This document shows, one piece after another, positions 36,922 through 44,961 of a stretch of DNA of 64,000 bases. Position 1 is the stretch's first letter. Each line of letters starts with the position of its first letter. The translations under genes were made by a program, and so were the position numbers. The notes under the pieces were generated by a model. It saw only the letters and a list, made by a program, of their open reading frames with translations. It had not been told where the DNA came from and made no database searches. Source of the stretch: an uncultured Pelagibacteraceae bacterium (lineage in GTDB: Bacteria; Pseudomonadota; Alphaproteobacteria; Pelagibacterales; Pelagibacteraceae); NCBI GenBank assembly GCA_902625035.1, contig CACNZK010000004.1, positions 1 through 64,000 of the forward strand, read 5' to 3'.

Positions 36922-38232
36922 TTAGCTTACAGCAAAACTTACAACACTAAGAATTGCAACAACCCATATTGCTGGAGAAGTACTTGAAAATTTCCCAGTA
37001 AATATTTTTATTAAAGCATATGAAACAAATGCTAAAGCAATTCCATTACTGATACTATAAGTTAATGGCATAGCAATCATAGCTAAAATTGCTGGGGCTG
37101 ACTCTGAAATGTCATTCCATTCTATGTCAGTAATATTTCTAATAAATAAAACAGAGACAAAGAGTAAAGCAGCACCATCGATTTGTTTAGGCAAACTTGT
37201 TGCAAGAGGTGCAAAAAATATGCATGCTAAAAACAATATACCTATCACAAGAGAAGTCATCCCGGTTTTACCTCCAGCTTTTACACCAGCTCCTGACTCT
37301 ACATAACTAGTAACAGTTGTTGTTCCCATCATAGCACCTGCAACAGTTCCAACGCTGTCAGACAACATTGCTTTATTAATGTCTTGAACTTTTCCTTGTT
37401 TATCAACTTTACCTGCAACGTTTGCAACAGATGTTAATGTTCCTGCTGTATCAAAAAAATCTATAAATAATAAAGTAAATATTACTGTAGACATTCCAGC
37501 AGTCATGGCAGCGGATAAGTCAAATTCAAAAAGGTATGTCATTGGTGGCGGCGAACTCGCTAAGCCATTAAATTTAGCTAGACCAGTAGCCCAAGCAATA
37601 ACACTAAAAAATAAAATTCCTATAATGATATTTCCTTTAACATTCATTTTTTCAAGAACAATGATTGCAATAAATGTTGCGCATCCAAGAAGAACTAAAG
37701 GGTCGCTCAAATTCCCAAGTTGTACTAGCGTTACAGGATTATCAACTACAACTTCCATAATTTGTAATCCAATAATTGCAAGAAACAACCCAATACCAGC
37801 ACCAATTCCTAGTTTTAAACTTTTTGGAATCGAATTAATTAACCAAGCCCTAATAGGTGTTAGTGATATAATTAAAAACAATACTCCTGCAACCAAAACT
37901 GCACCAAGAGCTTCTTGTGGAGAATAACCCATACCAGCACAAACACCAAAAGCAACAAATGCATTAATACCCATACCTGGTGCAAGTCCAATCGGCCAAG
38001 TTTTTCCGTAAAAGGCCATTATAAAACAAGCCAACGCAGTTGCTAAAATTGTTGCTGTATAAACAGCGCCGAAATCAAAGAAACCTTTTTCAGGGCCGGC
38101 GAATTCCCCTGATAAGATGAATGGATTTAAAAACATTATGTAAGCCATTGTTAAGAACGTAGTTGTTCCCGCAATTACCTCTGTTTTAAAATCTGTTTTA
38201 TGTTTTTTGTATTCAAAATAATTTTCAAGCAT
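36922..38232 (-). CDS. NCS2-family purine base permease (AzgA/GhxP type)
   Basis: Inner-membrane purine/H+ symporter of the AzgA branch (adenine, guanine, hypoxanthine). Conserved segments include EVIAGTTTFLTMAYIMFLNPFIL near residue 18, APGMGINAFVAFGVC near residue 87, LFIDFFDTAGTLTSVA near residue 255 and GTTTVTSYVESGAGVKAGGKTG near residue 300. There are 436 residues with 12-14 helices. The gene has a strong Shine-Dalgarno AGGAGG seven bases before ATG, rare in this window. The upstream gap shows no purine riboswitch. Confidence 0.94.
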   Translation of the reverse strand: MLENYFEYKKHKTDFKTEVIAGTTTFLTMAYIMFLNPFILSGEFAGPEKGFFDFGAVYTATILATALACFIMAFYGKTWPIGLAPGMGINAFVAFGVCAGMGYSPQEALGAVLVAGVLFLIISLTPIRAWLINSIPKSLKLGIGAGIGLFLAIIGLQIMEVVVDNPVTLVQLGNLSDPLVLLGCATFIAIIVLEKMNVKGNIIIGILFFSVIAWATGLAKFNGLASSPPPMTYLFEFDLSAAMTAGMSTVIFTLLFIDFFDTAGTLTSVANVAGKVDKQGKVQDINKAMLSDSVGTVAGAMMGTTTVTSYVESGAGVKAGGKTGMTSLVIGILFLACIFFAPLATSLPKQIDGAALLFVSVLFIRNITDIEWNDISESAPAILAMIAMPLTYSISNGIALAFVSYALIKIFTGKFSSTSPAIWVVAILSVVSFAVS

Positions 38233-38358
38233 TTATCCTCCTATAAACTGCAAAATATTTGATTCTCTCTAATAATACCCGTCAAAACTAATTCTTATTA
38301 ACAATTTTCAACCCATAAGTTTATATTTATGCCATAATTATGTTGTTATTGTAAAAGT

Positions 38359-38664
38359 ATGAAAAATATTAAGCTTTTAATTCTAAGTTTTTTTTTAACG
38401 TTCTCTTTATTAGGTTGTCAAACAATCAAACAAAAAACTGACGCTATTGTAGAAAAAGAAAATAAAAAATTGAGCGAATTTATAGGTAAATCCTCTCAGG
38501 ATCTAAAAATTAGCTTGGGTAGTCCAGATGAGGATTTTAAAAATGAAAAGGGGAATTTAGTTTTAGTTTACAACACTAAGAAATACGGAATTCCTTGTGA
38601 AAGAAGATTTGAAGTAAACACAAAATTGATTGTTATTGGATTTGTATCTAACGGTTGCTTTTGA
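38359..38664 (+). CDS. Small lipoprotein of unknown function
   Basis: A 101-residue protein with an N-terminal signal and lipobox TFSLLGC (Cys near residue 20). The mature part contains FIGKSSQDLKISLGSPDEDF and YNTKKYGIPCERRFEV, which resembles the SmpA/BamE-like pattern where a GxS-x(7)-LG-P turn precedes beta strands. I cannot assign a function. Outer-membrane localisation is likely since the residue after Cys is Gln rather than Asp. It stands alone between the divergent NCS2 permease and convergent hsp20. Confidence 0.75.
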   Translation: MKNIKLLILSFFLTFSLLGCQTIKQKTDAIVEKENKKLSEFIGKSSQDLKISLGSPDEDFKNEKGNLVLVYNTKKYGIPCERRFEVNTKLIVIGFVSNGCF

Positions 38665-38669
38665 TTACC

Positions 38670-38690
38670 TGCGGAGAATTTATCTCCGCA
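38670..38690. terminator. GC-rich hairpin without U-tract between convergent genes
   Basis: TGCGGAGA (38670-38677) pairs with TCTCCGCA (38683-38690) around the loop ATTTA. It lies between the stops of the small lipoprotein gene and hsp20. Neither strand shows a U-run after the stem. It is probably a bidirectional transcript-end or stability structure. Confidence 0.55.
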
Positions 38691-38711
38691 AGCAAGGTGT
38701 ATTTAGTATAC

Positions 38712-39158
38712 TTATTTAATTTCAATAAGTTTTCTTTTTTTATGCTCTGGAACAATCCTTTCACAAGATATTGTTAAAAGACCGTCTTTTAACTCAGCAC
38801 AATTTACTTTTACATCATCAGCTATGGTAAATGATCTGGCAAATTGTCTTTGGGAAATACCTTTATGAATTATTTCTCCATCTACATTATTATTATCAGA
38901 TTTATTAACTTGTTTAGTTCTTACAGTTAACAAATTATCCTCAAACTCAACTTCAACATCATTTTTATTAAAACCAGCTAAAGCAACCTCAATTGCATAA
39001 ATATCCTTACCAGTTTTTCTAATGTTATAAGGTGGGTAATTTGACTGCATAGTCAAAGAACCATTACCAAGCATATTTTCGAATTGGTCAAACATATCGT
39101 CAAAACCAATTGAAAAAGGTCTTAGTGAGTTGAATATAGATAAATCCTTACTTGTCAT
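38712..39158 (-). CDS. Small heat-shock protein Hsp20 (IbpA type)
   Basis: ATP-independent holdase chaperone of the alpha-crystallin family. N-terminal FRxx-like segment SLRPFSIGFDDMFDQFENML, alpha-crystallin domain from about residue 42 (YNIRKTGKDIYAIEVALAGFNKNDVEVEF) to ELKDGLLTISCERI, and a C-terminal tail. There are 148 residues, normal for class A bacterial Hsp20. It has a strong Shine-Dalgarno AAGGAGG that is buried in a ROSE-like hairpin, and an upstream sigma-32-type promoter. Control is therefore probably both transcriptional and thermosensory. Confidence 0.95.
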   Translation of the reverse strand: MTSKDLSIFNSLRPFSIGFDDMFDQFENMLGNGSLTMQSNYPPYNIRKTGKDIYAIEVALAGFNKNDVEVEFEDNLLTVRTKQVNKSDNNNVDGEIIHKGISQRQFARSFTIADDVKVNCAELKDGLLTISCERIVPEHKKRKLIEIK

Positions 39159-39214
39159 AATATCCTCCTTTGTTAAGCAAGTTTATTTATTGTTAGCCCC
39201 ATTAGGCGACCAAC
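39156..39214 (-). promoter_or_regulatory. ROSE-like RNA thermometer in the hsp20 leader
   Basis: On the minus strand CUUGCUU (39181-39175) can pair with AAGGAGG (39170-39164) around the loop AACA. The pairs are C-G, U-G, U-A, G-G, C-G, U-A, U-A, which reproduces the ROSE feature of a UUGCU strand facing the Shine-Dalgarno with a G-G mismatch pair. A second hairpin precedes it: GUUGGUCGCC (39214-39205) with GGGGCUAAC (39200-39192) around UAAU, one bulged G. The Shine-Dalgarno would be exposed on warming. Confidence 0.75.
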
Positions 39215-39221
39215 ATTGTTT

Positions 39222-39249
39222 ATATGGGAGTTATTTATTTTTTTTCAAG
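39222..39249 (-). promoter_or_regulatory. Sigma-32 (RpoH) type heat-shock promoter of hsp20
   Basis: On the minus strand CTTGAAA (39249-39243) is followed by 13 bases and TCCCATAT (39229-39222), matching the heat-shock consensus CTTGAAA-N13-CCCCATNT. The -35 box begins only four bases after the end of the upstream oligopeptidase gene. Initiation near 39214 would start the two-hairpin leader described above. The groES promoter in this window has the same spacing. Confidence 0.75.
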
Positions 39250-39252
39250 ATA

Positions 39253-41334
39253 TCAAATTTTAATTTTTTCTGAGATCTTTAAAATAAATGCGTAGTCAAA
39301 AGCTATTTCTTCAATGGCACCATCTCTACCTGACTTACCTCCATGACCTGCATTCATTTCAGTTTTTAACAAAAGCAAATTATTATCAGTTTTTAAATCT
39401 CTAAGTTTAGCTGTAAATTTTGCTGGTTCATCGAATAGCACTCTATTATCACTTAAGCTTGTAGTAATTAACATGTGAGGGTAATCCATTTTTTTAATAT
39501 TATTATATGGAGCATAAGAATAAATATAATCAAAATGGTCTTTTTTATCCTTTGCATTTCCGAATTCATCAAATTCTCCAACAGTAAGTGGCAAAGAATG
39601 ATCCAAGTTAGTTGTTAATGAGTCAACAAACGGCACAGCCATAACAATTCCAAGAAATAATTCTGGGGATTGATTAACTACCGCTCCCATTAATAAACCT
39701 CCAGCTGATCCACCCATACCAACAATTTTTCCTTTCGATGAGTATCCTTTTTCAATCAAAAACTTTGCTACGTGTATATAATCTTCGAATGTATTTTTTT
39801 TATTAAGAAGTTTTCCTTCTTTCCACCATTTCATTCCTTTTTCCATTCCCCCTCTAATATGTGCAGTTACCCAAATAATATCTCTGTCAATTAAACTCAA
39901 TCTAGTTGAAGAAAAATCCGGGGTCATTGAACTTCCATATGACCCATAGCCATATAAAAGTAAATTTGCTGTCCCATCAATTTTTGTTTTTTTGTGTCTG
40001 GTAATTGTAAGTGGAACTAATCTTCCATCATGAGAAGGGCATTCTAGTCTTTCGACAATATAGTCATCTGGATTATGACCAGATGGGATTTCTTGTTCTT
40101 TTACTAATTTTTTTTCTTTTGTTTTTAAATTGTATAAATAAGTTTTACCTGGTGTTTTTGGAGAGGAATATGACAAGTAAACTAAGTCAGTATTTTTATT
40201 TCTTTGGATCAATGAAACACCGGGCACAATCACAGATTCGTCAGTAAATTTTAATTCTTCCTCAATTCCTGTTTGTTTATTTCTTACAAATAATTTTCCC
40301 AATGCATTTGATTTTTCCCCTCTGATAATCCAATCATTTAAAAATATTAATCCTCCAATTAAAACCTCTTCTTTAGCAGCTATATAAATTTCCCACTTTT
40401 GATTTAATAAATCATCACATCTTTCAATTTTGAAATCTTCTGCACCATCATTAGTATGACAATAAAAATATCCATCCCAAGAATTGACTGAATAAATTAC
40501 ACCCTTTTTTCTTTTTATGATTAATTTCGGCTTTGGATTTTTTTCTGTTACCTCAAAGTAATATTGTTCGGAAGTATTATGATCTGATGTTGTTATAAAA
40601 AAATATTTTTCATCTGAGCTTAAACTTATGCCAACAGTAAATGCTTCACTCTTCTCTTCAAAAATAAGCTCATCATCTTTGACCGATGATCCAATTTTGT
40701 GTCTAAATATTTTTCTTGGTCTGTGAAATTCATCAAGCTTTGAATAAAAGAAATATTGGTCGTCCAAACTAAAAGTAATACTTCCACTAGTTTCTTCTAT
40801 TCTCTCAGTGACTAATTTTCCTGAGATAATATTTCTTATGTAAATTGTATAATATTCAGATCCTTTTAAATCTAAAGAATAACCTAAAAGTTTGTCATTA
40901 TAACTTACCTCTAAATCACCTACACCGAAATATTCAGTTTTTAATTTCTCTTTTTCTTCATCACCGTTCCAAAATTCTTCAACTTTATCACTCCCAATTT
41001 TCTTTCTTAGTTTTATCGAATAATTTCCTACTGCGGTTGTTTTAGTCCAATATTCATATTCTTTATCTTTAAATTTTAATGATTCATCATCTAACTTTAT
41101 TCTACCTTTAATTTCATCAAATAAGATTTTCTGATATTTTTTTGTGTCTTTTAAATTATGTTCTGTAAAATCATTTTCTTCTTCAAGATATTTCCTAACA
41201 TCTGGAAGTAGCTTTGAACTATCTTTTAAAACCTCAAGAATATTATCTTGATGGATCCAACTATAATCATCTTCCCACGTGGTATTGTGACAAGATTTAA
41301 GCTCTGGTTTTTTTTTAAGTTGTGGTATTTTCAT
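39253..41334 (-). CDS. ptrB: Prolyl-oligopeptidase family peptidase (oligopeptidase B type)
   Basis: Serine peptidase of family S9A cleaving short peptides, probably after basic residues. An N-terminal seven-bladed propeller (about 1-415) precedes an alpha/beta-hydrolase domain with nucleophile GMGGSAGGLLMGAVVNQ near residue 540, Asp in SLSDNRVLFDEPAKF near residue 630 and His in NAGHGGKSGRDG near residue 665. YGSYGSSMTPDFSS and HIRGGMEKGMKWW support oligopeptidase B. There are 693 residues, no signal peptide. Its start is 14 bases from the start of the divergent DnaJ-domain gene. Confidence 0.92.
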   Translation of the reverse strand: MKIPQLKKKPELKSCHNTTWEDDYSWIHQDNILEVLKDSSKLLPDVRKYLEEENDFTEHNLKDTKKYQKILFDEIKGRIKLDDESLKFKDKEYEYWTKTTAVGNYSIKLRKKIGSDKVEEFWNGDEEKEKLKTEYFGVGDLEVSYNDKLLGYSLDLKGSEYYTIYIRNIISGKLVTERIEETSGSITFSLDDQYFFYSKLDEFHRPRKIFRHKIGSSVKDDELIFEEKSEAFTVGISLSSDEKYFFITTSDHNTSEQYYFEVTEKNPKPKLIIKRKKGVIYSVNSWDGYFYCHTNDGAEDFKIERCDDLLNQKWEIYIAAKEEVLIGGLIFLNDWIIRGEKSNALGKLFVRNKQTGIEEELKFTDESVIVPGVSLIQRNKNTDLVYLSYSSPKTPGKTYLYNLKTKEKKLVKEQEIPSGHNPDDYIVERLECPSHDGRLVPLTITRHKKTKIDGTANLLLYGYGSYGSSMTPDFSSTRLSLIDRDIIWVTAHIRGGMEKGMKWWKEGKLLNKKNTFEDYIHVAKFLIEKGYSSKGKIVGMGGSAGGLLMGAVVNQSPELFLGIVMAVPFVDSLTTNLDHSLPLTVGEFDEFGNAKDKKDHFDYIYSYAPYNNIKKMDYPHMLITTSLSDNRVLFDEPAKFTAKLRDLKTDNNLLLLKTEMNAGHGGKSGRDGAIEEIAFDYAFILKISEKIKI

Positions 41335-41348
41335 TAAACCAAAAATAT

Positions 41349-41852
41349 ATGAATATAATAATTTATACAGTGGTTATATTAACCATTTTTTATTTTCTAC
41401 TACGTTTAATAACCAACATTTCATCAAGGAAAATTTCAAAAGGCCTAAGATTTTTAATTATATTAGGATTAATTGCTTTAGCAGTTTTGTTTGCTATCGG
41501 TGGAAAATTTTTATTAACCCTGCCTCTTACTTTGGCAAGTTTAGCTTTATTAAAATTAAAAGGTTTATCCATTTTTCAATTAATTTCTCTTTTTAGACTT
41601 ATTCAAACATTAAGAAGATCTGGTCGCTTTTCTTTTAACCAAGCAGGTACAAATAACGTTTCGTCTATATCAGTATCAGAGGCCTACAAAATTTTAAATT
41701 TAGATATGAATAAAAAAGTTACCAAAGAGGATGTTAATAAAGCATATATAAAAATTCAAAAAAAGATACATCCTGACATTTCTCCTGAAACCTCGAGATT
41801 ATCCTCAATTGTTAATGAGGCTAAAGATATTGTGCTAAACGATATTTCTTAA
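41349..41852 (+). CDS. Membrane-anchored DnaJ-domain protein (Tim14/Pam18-like)
   Basis: Two or three hydrophobic segments (about residues 1-20, 35-65) are followed by a C-terminal J-like domain: EAYKILNLDMNKKVTKEDVNKAYIKIQKKIHPDISPETSRLSSIVNEAKDIVL, with the essential HPD near residue 147. This layout resembles alphaproteobacterial relatives of the mitochondrial Tim14/Pam18 import-motor protein. It probably recruits DnaK to the membrane. The open frame begins at GTG 41322, inside the opposite gene; ATG 41349 (MNIIIYTVVIL) is the better start, giving 167 residues. Confidence 0.85.
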   Translation: MNIIIYTVVILTIFYFLLRLITNISSRKISKGLRFLIILGLIALAVLFAIGGKFLLTLPLTLASLALLKLKGLSIFQLISLFRLIQTLRRSGRFSFNQAGTNNVSSISVSEAYKILNLDMNKKVTKEDVNKAYIKIQKKIHPDISPETSRLSSIVNEAKDIVLNDIS

Positions 41853-42811
41853 GCAATAATTTCTAAAAATTTCTTAAAAATTTTTTGCGGATCAATTTTA
41901 TCTTTACCTAAAGTATTATGTGTTACTGTGTTTTCTCCGTCTGGAATTACCGGAAACATTTTTGAGCTATAATTTCCATAAATTAATGGAGTATCAGCCA
42001 TTAAAGTAATCGTTTTGATACCTAAAGCTGAGGATAAATGACTAAAGCTTGAATCATTACAAATGGATACATTACAATTCTTAATTAATGGTAAAATTTC
42101 TTTAATAGTTAAATTATCTAAACGAGTACAAAAATTCTTAAATTTAGATTGCAAAATTTCGTTTAACACTTCCTGTTCTTCATTTGCCTTACCTGTTGCA
42201 AGAAAAAATCTGCAATTTTTCATATTTGATATCTTATCAATTACGCTTAGGAAAGTTTTTCCAGGAATTCTTTTTGTAGGTCCAGAACCACCTATGCCTA
42301 AGAGAATATTTGTGGTATTTTTATCTATTTGAAATTTTTGTGCTGCTTTAGAAATTGAATCACTATCGATTTGTACTTCAGGATCCTCATTAATGTCTAA
42401 ATTTAAATTTTTTTTTAAAAATTTTTTAGGAGCCTCAATTATATGTTGTTTGTTTTTTGCAAACAATGGATATTGGTAAATTTGTGGAATACAAGATATC
42501 TTAGCAACTAAGTTAAATCTAAGAGATGAATTAAAAATAAAAATTTTATCAAATTTATATTTTTTTAAATCTTTTGCTAATTTAAAAATACCAAAAAAAC
42601 CACCATGTCTATTATTTGTTTTATTATCTCTTTCTAAGGTAAGAATTTTATCAATATATTTTGTCTGGTGTAAATATTGATTGGCTTTAGAGTTTTCTTT
42701 TACCAATATACTAATTGGTGAATTAAATTTTTTGGACAAAGCCTTTATAAATGGTAAGAAAATTACAGTATCTCCAATACCCATTCTGCTCTGAACTGCT
42801 AATATTTTCAT
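41849..42811 (-). CDS. Glycosyltransferase family 9 (heptosyltransferase-like) protein
   Basis: GT-B enzyme related to ADP-heptose:LPS heptosyltransferases. The N-terminus MKILAVQSRMGIGDTVIFLPFIKALSKKF and the C-terminal LLGIGGSGPTKRIPGKTF near residue 168 and NVSICNDSSFSHLSSALGIKTITLM near residue 245 are characteristic. There are 320 residues. SAR11 LPS cores are poorly known, so the sugar and acceptor are not assignable. The stop shares TTAA with the convergent DnaJ-domain gene. It is divergent from the DapA-like gene with 48 bases between. Confidence 0.87.
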   Translation of the reverse strand: MKILAVQSRMGIGDTVIFLPFIKALSKKFNSPISILVKENSKANQYLHQTKYIDKILTLERDNKTNNRHGGFFGIFKLAKDLKKYKFDKIFIFNSSLRFNLVAKISCIPQIYQYPLFAKNKQHIIEAPKKFLKKNLNLDINEDPEVQIDSDSISKAAQKFQIDKNTTNILLGIGGSGPTKRIPGKTFLSVIDKISNMKNCRFFLATGKANEEQEVLNEILQSKFKNFCTRLDNLTIKEILPLIKNCNVSICNDSSFSHLSSALGIKTITLMADTPLIYGNYSSKMFPVIPDGENTVTHNTLGKDKIDPQKIFKKFLEIIA

Positions 42812-42859
42812 ATAGTATTTATAAACTTTACTGAGTATATTTTTATATAAATTTTTATT

Positions 42860-43744
42860 ATGACAAAAATAAGTGGAATTTTTGCTGCTTCAATGTCAGT
42901 GCTTAACAATGATTTAAGCCTGAATGTTGAAAAAACAATAATGCATGCTGAGAAGCTTATCGATCAAGGTTGTCATGGCACAGTAATATTTGGCAGCACA
43001 GGTCAGTCTCAATTAATACCTATTTCAGAAAAAATTGACTTACTTAACAATCTTTCAAAAAGCAAATATCAGGATAAACATATAATTGGCACAGGTCTAA
43101 ACTCTTTAGGTGAAACAATAAATTTTATGAAGATAGCAGTTTCATTGAAACTAAATAAATTTTTAATTATGCCTCCTGCTTATTATACTTATGGTGATGC
43201 AGAGGTTTTGGATTTTTATTCTAGAATAATTAACTCTGTACCAGATTGCAAAATTATTCTGTATAATTTTGAGAAACTAAGTGGCTATAAATTTAGTCTG
43301 AATTGCGTAGAAACACTTGTAAATAAATTTCCAAATCAAATAATTGGAGTTAAGGATAGCTCTTACAATTTATATGAAAATTTAAAATTTAAGAATTTTT
43401 CAATTTTACCTGGTTCAGAAATTAAATTGTTAAAAGGTTTGGAATTAGGATGCTCTGGTATAATAACTGCAACATGCAACGTTACGGCAGAATTATCTAG
43501 GCAGGTTTATGATGATTTCTTTGCAGGAAAAAAGCAGTTACACAATGATAAGTTATGTGATGTAAGAAAAACTTTTGATAAATATAATTTAATTTCAGGT
43601 TTACACACTTACTGTGCTCAACATGACCAAATATACAAAAACATTTTACCACCATTAAGACTTTTAAAACAAAAAGATGAAGAAGAATTAATAAATAGAT
43701 TAAAAGATTTAGAATTTTATAACAAATCAACCTTAGCGGCATAA
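42860..43744 (+). CDS. DapA-superfamily lyase/aldolase, probably not authentic DapA
   Basis: Class I (Schiff-base) TIM-barrel aldolase of the dihydrodipicolinate synthase/N-acetylneuraminate lyase family, 294 residues. The lysine is in IIGVKDSSYN near residue 163 and a conserved Tyr in ILYNFEKLSG near residue 137. The usual GTTGE is GSTGQ (near residue 47), and the arginine that follows the Tyr in DapA (YNVPxRT) is missing. Hence it likely acts on another 2-keto acid or sugar acid. It directly abuts the Cfa-like gene (TAA then ATG), so they share a transcript. Confidence 0.82.
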   Translation: MTKISGIFAASMSVLNNDLSLNVEKTIMHAEKLIDQGCHGTVIFGSTGQSQLIPISEKIDLLNNLSKSKYQDKHIIGTGLNSLGETINFMKIAVSLKLNKFLIMPPAYYTYGDAEVLDFYSRIINSVPDCKIILYNFEKLSGYKFSLNCVETLVNKFPNQIIGVKDSSYNLYENLKFKNFSILPGSEIKLLKGLELGCSGIITATCNVTAELSRQVYDDFFAGKKQLHNDKLCDVRKTFDKYNLISGLHTYCAQHDQIYKNILPPLRLLKQKDEEELINRLKDLEFYNKSTLAA

Positions 43745-44932
43745 ATGCAATTAGCAAGATTTCTCAATAAAGTTTTTAAAAAAGGCGGTTTTGTATTAAC
43801 TGATGCAAATTCTAAAGACTACATAATAGGACAACCAAATGATAACCCTATTAAACTAAAAATTTTAAATAAAAATCTTCATTATAAATTGCTATTCCAT
43901 CCTGATTTATATTTTGGTGAAGCATATACTAATGGTGAAATTGTAATTGAAAACGGTACACTGACAGATTTTTTAGATCTTGCATTAATGAATTTTGGAA
44001 GGGGAGAATTAAACTTTTTCAGTTATTTAATCAATAGATTAAGAGGATCATATAGATATTTAACTAATTTTAATTTTATTAAAAAATCAAAAATGAATGT
44101 ATCTCACCATTATGATATTAAAGACGACTTGTATGACTTATTTTTAGATACAAAGAGACAATATTCTTGTGCATATTTTAAAAATGAAAATGACAGTTTA
44201 GAAACAGCTCAAAATAATAAAATTCAACATATAATTAAAAAATTAAATATAAAACCTAATCAAAAAGTTTTAGATATTGGTTGTGGCTGGGGTTCACTTG
44301 CCATCGATATAGCCAAAAGTGCTCAATGTGAAGTAACGGGTATTACTTTATCAGAGAACCAACTTAATTATTGTACCCAAAAAGCTAAAGAATTGAATCT
44401 AGAAAACCAAGTAAAGTTTAGACTAATGGATTACAGAGAGTTAAATGAAAAATTTGATAGAATTGTAAGTGTTGGGATGTTTGAACATGTTGGAAGAAAA
44501 TTTTATAAAAAATTTTTCAAACAAATTGAAAAAATGTTGAAAGATGATGGGGTTTCACTGATACATACCATTGGATCTGTAAATCCTCCAAGAGATCCCC
44601 ATCCATGGATTACTAAATATATTTTTCCCGGTGGTTATACTCCAAGTTTAAGCGAAGTAACCAACCCTATTGAAAAAGCTGGCTTAATAGTTACAGATAT
44701 TGAGGTTTTAAGGCTTCATTATGCACACACGTTGAGACATTGGAAAGAAAATTGCCTAAAAAATAAAGATAAAATTATCAAAATGTTTGATGAAAAATTT
44801 TTTAGAATGTGGGAGTTTTATCTTGCTGGTTGTGAAATGGCATTCAAGTGGGGAGATCAAGTTGTATATCAATTTCAACTTACTAAAAATTATAGTTCAA
44901 CACCTGTGACTAGAGACTATATTTATCAATAA
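43745..44932 (+). CDS. cfa: Cyclopropane-fatty-acyl-phospholipid synthase family methyltransferase
   Basis: SAM-dependent enzyme that modifies unsaturated acyl chains in membrane phospholipids. N-terminal lipid-binding part (about 1-115), then the methyltransferase: HYDIKDDLYDLFLDTKRQYSCAYF near residue 122, SAM motif VLDIGCGWGSLAIDIAK near residue 176, GITLSENQ, FRLMDYREL and VSVGMFEHVG near residue 238, and C-terminal YHxxYRxW-like LHYAHTLRHWKEN. There are 395 residues. Cyclopropanation versus simple methylation cannot be settled by eye. Confidence 0.9.
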   Translation: MQLARFLNKVFKKGGFVLTDANSKDYIIGQPNDNPIKLKILNKNLHYKLLFHPDLYFGEAYTNGEIVIENGTLTDFLDLALMNFGRGELNFFSYLINRLRGSYRYLTNFNFIKKSKMNVSHHYDIKDDLYDLFLDTKRQYSCAYFKNENDSLETAQNNKIQHIIKKLNIKPNQKVLDIGCGWGSLAIDIAKSAQCEVTGITLSENQLNYCTQKAKELNLENQVKFRLMDYRELNEKFDRIVSVGMFEHVGRKFYKKFFKQIEKMLKDDGVSLIHTIGSVNPPRDPHPWITKYIFPGGYTPSLSEVTNPIEKAGLIVTDIEVLRLHYAHTLRHWKENCLKNKDKIIKMFDEKFFRMWEFYLAGCEMAFKWGDQVVYQFQLTKNYSSTPVTRDYIYQ

Positions 44933-44961
44933 ATTATTGATAGGGTCATTTCTTCTCAGAA

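Noticed and set aside
38233-38358. Possible purine riboswitch before the NCS2 permease
   Set aside because: No three-way-junction pattern or conserved core of the purine class is visible; only a strong Shine-Dalgarno stands out.
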